64,000 bases of DNA from Nonomuraea harbinensis (lineage in GTDB: Bacteria > Actinomycetota > Actinomycetes > Streptosporangiales > Streptosporangiaceae): positions 1 to 64,000 of the forward strand of contig NZ_JAHKRN010000042.1 in the NCBI RefSeq assembly GCF_019396385.1, given 5' to 3'. The notes under the pieces are model-generated. The model saw only the letters and a program-made list of their open reading frames with translations, searched no databases and was not told the DNA's origin. The translations under genes and the position numbers were made by a program. Below are positions 50,036 to 61,300 of this stretch, in pieces (the first letter of the stretch is position 1; each line of letters begins with the position of its first letter).

Positions 50036-50302
50036 TCATCGCACCTCTCGCCGGCGCCTTGAGCCGACGATGGCCTCCGCGGTACCCACCGAGGCCACCG
50101 CGGCGATCACAGCCACGACGAAACCGAGCACATTGAGCTCGAAGATGTCGCCGGTGCCGAGCAGGCTGGCCACGGTGCCGCCGATCAACGAGCCCACCAG
50201 GCCCAGCAGCAGGGTCGCCAGCAGGCCGAGGTTCTGCTTGCCCGGCTTGATGAGCCGCGCGAGAGCGCCGATGATGAGCCCTGCGACAATGAAGCCGATC
50301 AT
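50036..50302 (-). CDS. GlsB/YeaQ/YmgE family small membrane protein
   Basis: An 88-residue protein with three hydrophobic helices: IGFIVAGLIIGALARLIKPG, LGLLATLLLGLVGSLIGGTVASLLG and LNVLGFVVAVIAAVASVGTAEAI. The KPG turn after helix 1 and the GLVGS-GG glycine pattern are hallmarks of the transglycosylase-associated/GlsB stress family. Function is a poorly defined general stress role in the membrane. ATG 50302 follows AGGAAGGA. It is a stand-alone gene; 50303-50558 contains no other convincing gene. Confidence 0.9.
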   Translation of the reverse strand: MIGFIVAGLIIGALARLIKPGKQNLGLLATLLLGLVGSLIGGTVASLLGTGDIFELNVLGFVVAVIAAVASVGTAEAIVGSRRRREVR

Positions 50303-50558
50303 GAAGGTCCTTCCTGCACCGCTTGTCGGGGAGCGGCGATGTGGGGATTCCGTTGGTCGGTATGCCCCTGGCGTCCGGAACCGAACCCGATCGCCGCCAT
50401 AGAGGCCAGGTACACAGCGACACGACGAACGCGGGCCGAGCCTTCCTCAGCGTTCGACGTGATTCCGCTGTTCTCAAGGTGAAGTCTGGAGCGGTGAACG
50501 TGAAGACCACGAAACGGGAGAGGAAATCCGGGACGGTCCGCTACCTGCGCCGGGAAAC

Positions 50559-51058
50559 GTGGTGAGGCGCGGCGGACCGGTCGCGGCTCTGCTGGGCCGG
50601 TTCCAGCACCCGGCACAGGTGATCACGACTGGTTTCGCGGCCGCGGTGCTCGTCGGCACCGTACTGTTGTCCTCTCCCCTGGCCAGCGCCTCGGCGGAAC
50701 CCACCGACTGGATCACTGCGCTGTTCACCGCGACCTCGGCGGTGTGCGTGACCGGCCTGGTGATCGTCGACACGGGCGGACATCGGCCGGCGTTCGGCGA
50801 GGCGGTGATCGCCCTGCTGATCCAGGTGGGCGGTCTGGGCATCATGACCCTGGCCACCGTGTTCACCCTGCTGATCTCCGGGCGGCTGGGGCTGCGCGCC
50901 CGGCTGTTCGCCCAGGCCGAGACCAAGTCACTCACCGCCGGCGATCTGCGGCGCATCGTGCGCAACGTGGTGCTGTTCAGACGCTCGGCTCCGCGCTGGC
51001 GCTGAAGGAACGCACACGCCGCTACGAACTGCCGGAGGAAAGGATGATCATCGGCTGA
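50559..51058 (+). pseudogene. TrkH/KtrB-type K+ transporter gene with the interior deleted
   Basis: GTG 50559 opens a normal N terminus for about 140 residues: two helices, TALFTATSAVCVTGLVIVDTG (first pore loop with the selectivity glycine), LLIQVGGLGIMTLATVF and ETKSLTAGDLRRIVRNVVLF. At about 50978 the text jumps, out of frame, to SALALKERTRRYELPEERMI-IG-stop (51058), which is the C terminus of the same family (compare SALALKQRTRRYELPEEKVI in the gene at 54237). Some 270 residues with pore loops 2-4 are missing. It cannot form a channel. Confidence 0.8.
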
Positions 51059-51129
51059 CCGGATCGGCCCGCCGACTCCAGAACAATACGATCTTGTTGG
51101 AAACAATATGTCCATATAGTATCCGGGTC

Positions 51130-51787
51130 ATGTGTTCAGCCTATGATCGACCGCCCGAGGACCTGACCGCTCGCGCGCGGATCCGCGACGCGGCCCTGGC
51201 GGAGTTCGCCGAACGCGGTTTCAAGGGGGCGACGCTGAAGGCCGTCGCCGATGCCGCCGGTGTCTCGGTCGGCCTGGTGCAGCACCATTTCGGCTCCAAA
51301 GAAGGGCTGCGGGAGGCCTGCGACGCGCACGTCCGTGCCACCATGATGGGCGCCGCGGGCCAGGTCCAGGACGGCGTCGAGGTCACCCCCGACGTCATCC
51401 AGGGCATGTACGAGGCCAACGAGCTCAGCGTCCGCTACCTCGCCCGGGCCCTGGCCGAGGGCTGGGGCGTGGCGGCGGTGCTGTTCGACGAAGGCGCCGA
51501 CGCCGCCGAGCGGTTCCTCATGGAGAACTGGCCGGACGACTTCCCCCCGCACGAGTCCAAGGTGCGCGAACGCGCCGCCGTGATGGCGGCGATGCACCTC
51601 AGCACGATCGTGCTCCACGCGCACCTGTCCCGCCGGATGGGCGTCGACGCGCTGAGCAGGACGAATCTCCCCCGGCTCGGCATCGCCATGGCCGACGTCT
51701 ACGCGCACCTGGGGCAGTGGATCACCTCGGGACCCGGAGACCAGGTCCGCCAGGCCGTCACCGATCACCACATGAAGGAGCGCCCCC

Positions 51788-51795
<8 letters not shown>
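51130..51795 (+). CDS. TetR-family regulator of an ABC exporter operon
   Basis: A 221-residue TetR regulator: RARIRDAALAEFAERGFKG, TLKAVADAAGVSVGLVQHHFGSKEG is the helix-turn-helix, followed by a long ligand-binding region. ATG 51130 sits 15 bp after TATAGT (51115-51120). Upstream, AACAA/TTGTT half sites are repeated between 51083 and 51110 and could be its own operator. Its 3' end overlaps the ABC ATPase by 8 nt, so regulator, ATPase and permease are one transcript, consistent with autoregulation and induction by an exported compound. Confidence 0.88.
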
Positions 51796-52656
<861 letters not shown>

Positions 52657-52660
<4 letters not shown>

Positions 52661-54213
52661 ACACGACAGCGCTGATCCGGCTGATCCTGCGCCGCGACCG
52701 CGTCTGGCAGCCGCTGTGGATCCTGTCCGTCGCCCTCTTCGTCGCCACCACGGTGGCCACCATCCGGCAACTGCTCCCCACCCGGGACGCGGTCCTGCAC
52801 TACGTCGAGGAGATCGCGCGGAACCCCGTCATCCTCCTGCTGCAGGGACCCGCGTACGGCGACAGCGTGGGCGCCGCCGCCGCCCAGCAGCGGGCCGCCG
52901 CCACCACCATCTTCGCCGCCCTGGCCAGCATCGTCCTCCTGGTCAAGCACACCCGCTCCGACGAGGAGCAAGGACGGCGGGAGCTCGTCGGCTCGGCCGC
53001 CGTGGGGCGGCGCGCCCCGCTGACCGCCGCCCTCACCGTCGTGCTGGGCGCGAACCTGATGCTCGCCGCACTGATCGCGGTGGTCGGCGTGAGCGCCGGG
53101 CTCCCTCCGGCCGGCTCCCTCGCCTGGGGCCTGACCGCCGCGTCGGGTGGCTGGGTCGGGGCCGCGCTGGCCGCGGTGGCCGTGCAGCTCACCCAGAGCG
53201 CCCGCGTGGCCGGAGCCGCGGCCTTCACCGTGTTCTTCGCGGCCTACCTCCTCCGGGGCGTCAGCGACCTGGGCGGCCCCGGGATGGAATGGCTGGGCTG
53301 GCTCGTACCGAACGGCTGGTTCCTGCGGGCGCGCGCCTTCGGCGGCGAGCAGTGGTGGGTGTTCGCGCTGGTCGCGGCGTTCGTCGCGGCCATGGCGTGG
53401 GCGGCCTTCGCGCTGTCGGCCCGCCGCGACCTCGGCGCCGGCCTCCTGCCGCCCCGCCTCGGCCCCGCCCGCGCGCCGGCCGGTCTGCGCGGACCGCTCG
53501 GGCTGGCCTGGCGGACGCACCGGGGGGCGGCACTGGCGTGGATCACGGGCGCCGCCTTCATCGGCGCGGGGCTCGGGCTCGGCGGGCAGACCGCCGTCGA
53601 GACGTTCGGTCAGAGCGGAGCGCTGGACTACTGGGCCGGGCGCACGGGAGAGGACGATCCCGCGCGGATCTTCTTCAAGCTCGTCGTGTACGAGCTGGCG
53701 GTGTTCTCCGTCTCCCTGTACGCGATCATGACCGTGCTCCGCCTGCGCGGCGACGAGGCCACCGAGCTTTTCCTGTCCGGCCCGGTGAGCCGGACCCGCT
53801 GGGCGGCTGCCCATCTCCTGTTCGCGGTGACGGTCCCCGTCGCCATGCTGGTGATCGCCGGCCTCGCGCTGGGCCTCGGCACCGGCGACTTCGCCGGCGG
53901 GTTGGCCCTCACCACGGTCATCCTGCCCGGCATCTGGGTGATGGCCGGGATCGCCGTGGCGGCGTTCGGGCTGTTCCGGCGGGCCGGAGCGGTCGTGGGG
54001 TGGACCGCCCTGGTCCTGACCATCGCCCTCGAAGTCGCCTGGGAGGTCGGCCTGGTGAACGACTCGCTCTTCATGATCTCCCCGTTCGCCCACGTCCATT
54101 ACTCCACGCTGGCCAGCCCCGGACCGGGCACGCTGGCCGGGCTCACCGTCGTGGCGGCAGGCTTGGCCGCGGTGGGTCTGTACGGACTCCGCCGCCGCGA
54201 TCTGACCCTGTGA
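52657..54213 (+). CDS. ABC-2 type exporter permease, tandem six-helix
   Basis: A 518-residue integral membrane protein with about twelve helices arranged as two ABC-2 halves (residues 1-260 and 275-518), as in TipC/antibiotic exporters. Each half begins with a short cytoplasmic helix (LIRLILRRDRVW; GLAWRTHRGAALAW). EEQGRRELVGSAAVGR in the first half and DEATELFLSGPVSRTRW in the second are the repeated cytoplasmic coupling segments, which shows an internal duplication. Translationally coupled to the ATPase by ATGA. Substrate unknown; self-regulated by the TetR protein upstream. Confidence 0.9.
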
Positions 54214-54236
54214 ACCTGCTGTGACCGGTGCCGGTG

Positions 54237-55300
54237 TCAGCCGACGATCACCTTCTCCTCCGGCAGCTCGTAACGACGAGTGCGCTGCTTCAGGGCGAGC
54301 GCGGAGCCCAGCGTCAGCGGGCCGATGCGCCCGATGAACATCAGCACGTCGGTGAGCAGCCAGGAGGAGGGGTTCATCTGGCCGATGTCCATGGAGTTGA
54401 AGCCTCCGGAGCGTGGCATGACGGCGGCGAAGAAGGCCGCCAGCAGCTTGCCGGAATCATCCAGCGGACCCATCGTGGCGGGGTTGTGCCACTCGCTCGC
54501 CAGGAACGTCAACGTACCGCCGCCGAGCAGGACCACGCTCAAGCCGACGGTGACCCGGGTCATATCGACCAGCGGCCCGGATGCCGCCAGGTCCGCAGGA
54601 GTTCGAAGACGACGGGGTAGCCGAGCCCGCCGACGACGACAGCCAGTGCCACGGGCAGGCAGATCCACGGATCCGCGACGAAGCGCATCAGACTGTCGGG
54701 CCACAGGGCGAAGCCGGCATTGTTGAAGGCCGACACCGAGTGAAAGAGGCCCAGGTAGGCTGCCCGGCCGAGCGGCTCGCCGTATCCGGTGACGAAGCGG
54801 ACCGTGAGGACCACCGCGACGGCGGCCTCGCAGACGATGCTGAACATCACCACCTTCCGCAGAACCCGGCGAAGGTCGGCGGCGACCACCGATTTGGTCT
54901 CCAACTGGGCCGACAGGCGGGCGCGCAGGCCGATCCGGCCCGAGATCATCACGATGATCAGCGTGGCCAGTGTCATGATGCCCAGACCGCCCACCTGGAT
55001 GAGAAAGACGATCACCACCTCGCCGAACACCGACCAGTGCGTTTCGGTGTCCACCACGATCAGGCCGGTCACGCAGACGGCCGAGGTGGCGGTGAACAGC
55101 GCGGTGAGCCAGTGGGAGGAGTCGCCCTCGGTGGTGGCCAGCGGGAGGCCGAGCAGCAGCGTGCCGATCAGCACAGCGGTCCCGAATCCCACCGAGATCA
55201 TCACTGCCGGGTGCCGGCCGCGGCCCGGCACCGCGGGCCGGCGCCGTGCCTTCCGGTTACCCCTCCCTCGCCGGCTGCTGGGCAGCAGGCCATGAGCCAC
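54237..55300 (-). pseudogene. TrkH/KtrB-type K+ transporter gene with a single-base frameshift
   Basis: From about ATG 55300 the first frame encodes helices 1-6 and pore loops (LTALFTATSAVCVTGLIVVD, FHSVSAFNNAGFALWPDSL, VGGLGYPVVFELLRTWRHPGRWSI) and stops near 54560. The family text continues in another frame as TRVTVGLSVVLLGGGTLTF, MPRSGGFNSMDIGQM and SALALKQRTRRYELPEEKVI to the stop at 54237. One base is missing around 54566 (CGATATGACC). All four pore loops survive, so a single correction would restore a full protein; this may be a sequencing error or a recent mutation. The leader carries copy 4 of the repeated hairpin motif. Confidence 0.8.
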
Positions 55301-55341
55301 GCATCAGGGAGCCCCCGTGGAGTCGTACGGCTGAAGACGCC

Positions 55342-55360
55342 GCCGACCAGGCTTCCCGGC
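55342..55360 (-). repeat. Leader motif GCCGGGAAGCCTGGTCGGC, copy 4
   Basis: Same 19-mer on the minus strand, 42 nt before the TrkH-like start at 55300 and 11 nt after TACGGT (55372-55377), a possible -10. Copies 2 and 4 share this distance from a TACG(C/G)T box. Confidence 0.75.
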
Positions 55361-55432
55361 ACTCCGCGCATACCGTAGCGCAGCACGGCATGGCCGCCAA
55401 CCGCGCACCGTTCCACGGACGGGTATGGACGG

Positions 55433-58279
55433 TCAGGTGCTCATGATCGTCCACTGGTTGTTGGTGCTGCTGTTCGGCGTCCACAGGGCGACGGTGGAGC
55501 CGGCGGTGCTGTTGCCCATGCCGTCCAGGGCGGTGCCGGTGCCCCGGTTGATGATCTGGTGGCGGCCGTTGCCCGTGCTGTTGAGTCGCCACTGCTGGTT
55601 GGCGCCGCCGTTCCAGGCCGCCTGCCGGGCGTTGGCGCCGTTGGCGGTGTTGCCCCAGCTGTCGATGACCATGGCGTTGGTGCGGTTGACGATGCGGTAC
55701 CAGCCGCCGCCCAGGTCCACGAGCTGCCACTGCAGGTTGGTGCTGCCGTCCCAGTTCCACTGCTTGAGGTTCGACCCGGAGGCGACGTTGCCGCCGCTGT
55801 CCAGCACCAGGCCGGTGGTCGCGTTGGTGATCCGCACGTGGCTCGCGGGCGCGGGGCCGGACCCGGTCATGCGGTACGTACGACCGGCTTGACCGGTCAG
55901 TCTGATGACGTCGTTCTCGGGTTTGGCGACGCTGACGGCATCGCCGGTCGTGGTCTCGACCACCTGGTAGGTCCCGGCGAAGATCCGGGCGCGTACGTTG
56001 ACCGTCCCGCCACGGTCGAACCTCAGGAGGATCTCGGTGGCCCCGCCGGAGCTCCAGGTCGCGTCCACGGTGTGGCCGCCGCGTCCTCGGAGACCCCGTA
56101 CCGTGCCGTTCGGCCAGGCCGGCGGCAGGGCCGGCAGCACGTGCAGCTCGCCGTTGTGGCTCTGCAGCAGCATCTCGGCGATGCCGGACGTGGCGCCGAA
56201 GTTGCCGTCGATCTGGAACGGCGGGTGCAGGTCGAACATGTTCGGCGCCAGCCGGGCCGTCGTCACCAGGAGGCGGAGCAGCGTGTGCGCGCGGCCGCCC
56301 TCCTCCATCCGCGCCCAGTAGTTGATCTTCCAGGCCAGGGACCAGCCGGTCCCGTCGTCCCCGCGGAGTTCGAGGGTGCGCCGGGCGGCGGTGTACAGCG
56401 CCGGGGTGCCGCGCTTGGTGATCTGGTTGCCGGGGTGCAGGCCGTAGAGGTGGGAGATGTGCCGGTGGGCGGGCTCGGTCTCGACCCAGTCGTACAGCCA
56501 CTCCTGGATGTTGCCGCGCGAGCCGATCTTCATCGGCGGTAGCCGGTCCCGGGCGGCCAGGACCCGCGCCCGGAAGTCGGCGTCGACGCCGAGCGTCTGG
56601 GAGGCCTGGGCGCAGCCGTCGAACAGGTCGCGCAGGATCTGGTTGTCCATGGTGGGGCCGGCGCAGACGCTGACGCCAGCGTGGTGGGCCAGTTCGGGAG
56701 AGTTCGACGGGTTGGTGACCAGATACCCGAGCTGAGGTTCCTGTACGAGGGTCTCCAGGAAGAACTGCGCGGCGCCTTTCATCGCGGGGTAGTAGCGCCG
56801 GAGGAACTCCAGGTCGCCGGTGAAACCGTAGTGGTCCCAGACGAGGGTGGCCAGCCACGCTCCGCCGGTCTGCCACATGCCCCAGAACGCGCCGTCGACG
56901 ACCGACGTCCCCCGCCACGCGTCGGTGTTGTGATGGGTCACCCAACCGCCGGCGTCGTACTGGACGCGGGCCGTCCGGGCGCCGCTGACCGCGAGCTCGT
57001 CGAGCATGGCGAACACCGGTTCGTAGCACTCGGACAGGTTCGTCGTGTCGGCCGGCCAGTAGTTCATCGGCAGGTTCGCGTTGATGGTGTATTTCGAGTC
57101 CCAGGCCGGGGTGAGCGAGTCGTTCCAGATGCCCTGGAGGTTGGCCGGCTGCGTGCCCGGCCGGGAGGAGGAGATCAGCAGATATCGGCCGTACTGGAAC
57201 AGCAGCGCGGAGAACTGCGGGTCGTCGGTGTTCGCGTGCTGCGAGATCCGCACGTCGGTCGGCTGGTCGGCTGCCGCGGTGCGGCCGAGGTCGAGCGTGG
57301 TGCGCCCGAACAACCGCTGGTAGTCGGCGACGTGCCGGCCGCGCAGGTCGTCGTAGGTCCTGCCGGTGGCGGCGTCGAGATGGCGCCGGGCGATGCCCTG
57401 GTAGTCGCCGCCGACGTCGCGGAAGTTGCGGTAACTGGAGCCGATGGAGACCAGCAGCGTCACGCTGTTGGCGGACCTGACCTGCAGGGTGCCGCCGGAG
57501 CTGCTGACGCTGCCGCCCTCGGCGACGGCCCGCGCCAGCGCCAGATAGCGGACCGAACCGGCCACTCCCTCCATGTCGCCCGAGATGCCGTCGAGCGCGA
57601 CCGTGGTCCCGTCCGGGCTGGAGCGCGTCGCTCGTTGCGGGCTGCCGAAGGTCGCGGAGAACGTGATCGAGCCCGGCCTGTCGGCGGTCAGGCGGACGGC
57701 GATCACCTGATCGGGCGCGCTCGCGAGCACCTCGCGCCGGTACCGGACGCCGTTCTGCAGATAGGACACGGCGGTGGTGGCCGTGGTGAGATCCAGATGA
57801 CGGTTGTACTCCGCGACCCCGGCGGCGCTGCCGAGGCCGAGCCGCAGATCACCGACGGTCTGGTAGGCCAGCTGTCCCACCGGGTTTCCCCGCATGTTCT
57901 GGTCGATCATCGTCTGGGCCTGGCTCCACTGGTTCTGGAAGACCAGTTGCCGGATCTGGCCCAGCGCCGCCGCCCCTCGGGGGTTGCTCTGGTCGTACGG
58001 TCCGCCGGCCCAGACGGTGTCCTCGTTGAGCTGCAACCGCTCGGTGTCGACGTTGCCGAACACCATGGCGCCCAGGCGGCCGTTGCCGATCGGGAGCGCC
58101 CGCAGCCAGTCCGTGCCGGCGCTCTCGTCGTACCAGAGGGCCAGATCGTTCGCGGCGCTCACCTCCGGAGGGGGCGCCGAGGCGGCCCGGGCGGCGGCGG
58201 TCCATGCCGGCGGCAGCATGAAGGCTTCGGCTCCGGCGGCGCCGAATCTGAGGACTTGCCTTCGTGATAGGTCAGACAT
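55433..58279 (-). CDS. Secreted GH95 alpha-L-fucosidase-like enzyme with ricin-type lectin domain
   Basis: A 948-residue exported enzyme. The N terminus has a Tat signal (MSDLSRRQVLRFGAAGA, RR at 6-7). LPIGNGRLGAMVFG and LNEDTVWAGGPYD open the GH95/GH65-like N-terminal domain. The (alpha/alpha)6 barrel carries NANLPMNYWPA (water-activating Asn pair), TNPSNSPE (catalytic-acid Glu) and FQIDGNFGAT (Asp), matching the known 1,2-alpha-L-fucosidase active site. The last about 130 residues are a ricin-B/CBM13 trefoil with three QW-type repeats (NLQWQLV, NQQWRL, NNQWTI). It probably removes fucose or galactose from glycans outside the cell. Codirectional with the gene upstream (63-bp gap). Confidence 0.92.
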   Translation of the reverse strand: MSDLSRRQVLRFGAAGAEAFMLPPAWTAAARAASAPPPEVSAANDLALWYDESAGTDWLRALPIGNGRLGAMVFGNVDTERLQLNEDTVWAGGPYDQSNPRGAAALGQIRQLVFQNQWSQAQTMIDQNMRGNPVGQLAYQTVGDLRLGLGSAAGVAEYNRHLDLTTATTAVSYLQNGVRYRREVLASAPDQVIAVRLTADRPGSITFSATFGSPQRATRSSPDGTTVALDGISGDMEGVAGSVRYLALARAVAEGGSVSSSGGTLQVRSANSVTLLVSIGSSYRNFRDVGGDYQGIARRHLDAATGRTYDDLRGRHVADYQRLFGRTTLDLGRTAAADQPTDVRISQHANTDDPQFSALLFQYGRYLLISSSRPGTQPANLQGIWNDSLTPAWDSKYTINANLPMNYWPADTTNLSECYEPVFAMLDELAVSGARTARVQYDAGGWVTHHNTDAWRGTSVVDGAFWGMWQTGGAWLATLVWDHYGFTGDLEFLRRYYPAMKGAAQFFLETLVQEPQLGYLVTNPSNSPELAHHAGVSVCAGPTMDNQILRDLFDGCAQASQTLGVDADFRARVLAARDRLPPMKIGSRGNIQEWLYDWVETEPAHRHISHLYGLHPGNQITKRGTPALYTAARRTLELRGDDGTGWSLAWKINYWARMEEGGRAHTLLRLLVTTARLAPNMFDLHPPFQIDGNFGATSGIAEMLLQSHNGELHVLPALPPAWPNGTVRGLRGRGGHTVDATWSSGGATEILLRFDRGGTVNVRARIFAGTYQVVETTTGDAVSVAKPENDVIRLTGQAGRTYRMTGSGPAPASHVRITNATTGLVLDSGGNVASGSNLKQWNWDGSTNLQWQLVDLGGGWYRIVNRTNAMVIDSWGNTANGANARQAAWNGGANQQWRLNSTGNGRHQIINRGTGTALDGMGNSTAGSTVALWTPNSSTNNQWTIMST

Positions 58280-58342
58280 CTCGCATCCCGTTTCCTACGG
58301 AGTGGTGGTCGGTCCCCGGCTCACGCGGGTGTCGCGCGGAGA

Positions 58343-61300
58343 TCAGACGCGGGTCCACTTCTGGTTGGCGCCGCCGGTGCAGGTCCAGATGCGTGCCCTG
58401 GTGCCGTTGGCGGTGCCGTTGACGTCCAGGCACTTGTTCGCGCCGACGGCGGTGATGCTGCCGTCGGCGTTGAGGCGCCACTTCTGGTTGTTCTGGCCGT
58501 TGCAGTCCCAGATGATCACCGCGGTGCCGTCGGCCGTCCCGGCCCCGTTCACGTCGAGGCACTTGCCGCCGTAGACCCGTAGCTCACCGGCACTGGTGAC
58601 GGTCCACTGCTGGTTCGCCTGGCCGTTGCAGTCCCAGATGAGCACCTGCGCGCCGTTGGCCTGGGAGGCGCCGTTGACGTCCAGGCACCGGTTCGACGCC
58701 ACGCCCCGCAGCGCGCTCGTGCCGCCCGGGGGCGGGTCGTCGCCCTGCCCGACGCCCGTGCCGTTGAAGGTGACGGAGTCCAGGTCGAACGCGTTCGCGG
58801 ACGGCGCCTTGAACACCACGTGGACATTGCGGGTGCCACCGGGGTCGGTGACCCGCACCGGGGACAGCGACACGTAGGTGTTCCATCCCCCGGTCGCCGG
58901 CACGGGGCTGGAGGCGAGGAGGGCCCCGGTCGGCGAGTCGGCGCGCAGTTCGATGGACGCGCCGGTGCTGGACGGCGCCGAGACGCGGAAGGACACCGTG
59001 TCGATCCCGGACAGGTTGATCGGGCTGAAGGAGATCCAGTCGTTGTTGGAGATGTCGCCGATGCGCCTGCCGCCTTCGGCTCCGGACTCGTCGATGACGC
59101 GGATGCCGGACGAGCCGGTGAAGTGCTCGGCCTGCTTGTGTTTCGGTTGCAGGGTGAGGCCGGCGGAGCCCTTCAGGCCGCCGCTGTCGGTGTAGTCGGC
59201 GGACAGGACGTAGTAGACGTTGGAGGCCTCGTCATGGCCGGAGGCGGTGGTCGTGACCGTCCCGGAGCAACCGGTGTACTGGCCGGTGTCGTGGGCGTGC
59301 TGGTCATGGCCGAGCGCCGTGATCACGTTGACCTTGGTGCAGTCGGCGGCGCCGTCCTCGGCGTCGGTGACGTTCACCGTGTAGTCCACCTGGTCGCCGA
59401 AGTCGATGAACCCGCCGTCGGGCGGGGCCGAGAAGGTCACCCCGGGACGGGTGTTGCCGACGACGACGGGCACCGTGACGCTGCCCGTCTTCCCGCCGGA
59501 GTCCCGTACGGTCAGCCTGGCCGTGAAGGTGCCGTTGGCGTTGTAGGTGTGCGAGGGGTTGGCGCTGGTGGAGGTCCCGCCGTCGCCGAAGTCCCACGCG
59601 TAGGTGATCGGGTCGCCGTCGGGGTCGGTCGAGCCGGCCGAGGAGAACGCCACCACCAGCGGTGCCGTGCCCGAGTCGGGGTCGGCGCTCGCCTTGGCCA
59701 GGGGCGCGCGGTTCCCGGCCACGTAGTCGACCCGGTAGATGCTGTCATCGGTGTTCGCGTGGCCGAAGCCGTTGCCCCAGTCGGCCATGTACAGGGCGCC
59801 GTCCGGCCCGAACTTCATGTCGATCGGCGCACGCGGGGCGATCTGCGCCACGAACGGGTTGATCTTCAGGAGGTTGCCCGAGGAGTCCAGGCGGAACTCC
59901 TTGACGAAGTTGCGGCTCCATTCGTAGAAGAACGGCGTGCCGTCGAAGTACGCGGGGAACTTCCGGTCCGAACCGCTGGCCGGGTCATGGCGGTAGAACG
60001 GGCCGCCCATCGGGGCGGCGCCGCCGCAGCAGTTGATCTCGGGGAACTGGGCCGAGGCGTGGTAGTCGTACCACACGGTCGCGGGCTTGGCCGCGGGCAG
60101 GTTGGTCAGGCCGGTGTTGTTGGGCGAGTCGTTGACCGGTGCCGAGCAGGTGAACTTCGGGCCGGAGGTGTTGGTGGCGAAGTTGTAGTCGTTGAACGGG
60201 AGGTTGTCGCCGACGCAGTACGGCCAGCCGTAGAAGCCGGGCTGCTTGATCAGGTTCCACTCGACGGTGCCCTCGGGACCGCGGCTGGGGTTCGCGGCGC
60301 CCGCGTCCGGTCCGTAGTCGCCCACCGAGATCCAGCCCGTCACCTTGTCGACCGAGAAGCGGAACGGGTTGCGGAAGCCCATCGCGTAGATCTCCGGCCG
60401 GGTCTTGGCGGTGCCGGGCGCGAACAGGTTGCCGGACGGGATCGTGTAGGTGCCGCCGGGCTCGGGGTGGATGCGCAGGATCTTGCCGCGCAGGTCGTTG
60501 GTGTTGGCGGAGGACCGCTGAGCGTCGTAATGCTCCCGGCCGGGCCGCTCGTCGATCGGGGCGTACCCGCTGGACCCGTTGGGATTGGTGTCGTCACCAG
60601 GGCCGATGTACAGGTTCCCGCCCGGCCCGAACGCGAGGTAGCCGCCCGTGTGGCCGGGCTCGTCGACGTTGCGGTACGCCGGAACCTCGATGATCTTCTT
60701 CTCGCTGGCCAGGTCGAGGCTGGTCCCGTTGAAGGTGAACCTCGACACCCGGTTCACCTCACCGCCGTTCAACGGCGAGTAGTTGACGTAGATCCAGCCG
60801 TTGGTGGCGAAGCTCGGATCCAGCGCCAGCCCGATGCCGCCGTCCTCGCCGCCGTCGTACACCGGCAGGGTGCCGATGACGCGCGTGCCCCCGCCGTTGG
60901 CGGGGATCATGTTCACCTTGCCGGAGCGCGAGATGTAGAAGACCCTGCCGTCGGCGGCCACGTCGAGCTCCATCGGCTGGTCCGGTGCGCCGTCGAGGGT
61001 CACCTTCTGGAACCGGGCCGCGACCGTGCCGCCGCAGTCACCCGGCGCATCGCCCGCCGCCCACCGCACGCCGCCCAGCAGGTGCTGGCGGAACAGGGGC
61101 TCCGCGTAGGAGGACGCCTGGTGGCCCATCGCGGTGGCCCACACCCGGCCGCCCTCCGGGTTGTGACACCAGGAGATCGGGTGGTCGACGCCCATCTTGC
61201 TCGGCCCCGCGTCGTACGTGGTCTCGTCCGCGGTCACCAGCACGTGCACCGAACCCCGCATGTTCTTGTCGAAGTTGTACCACTCCTCCGCCCGCACCCA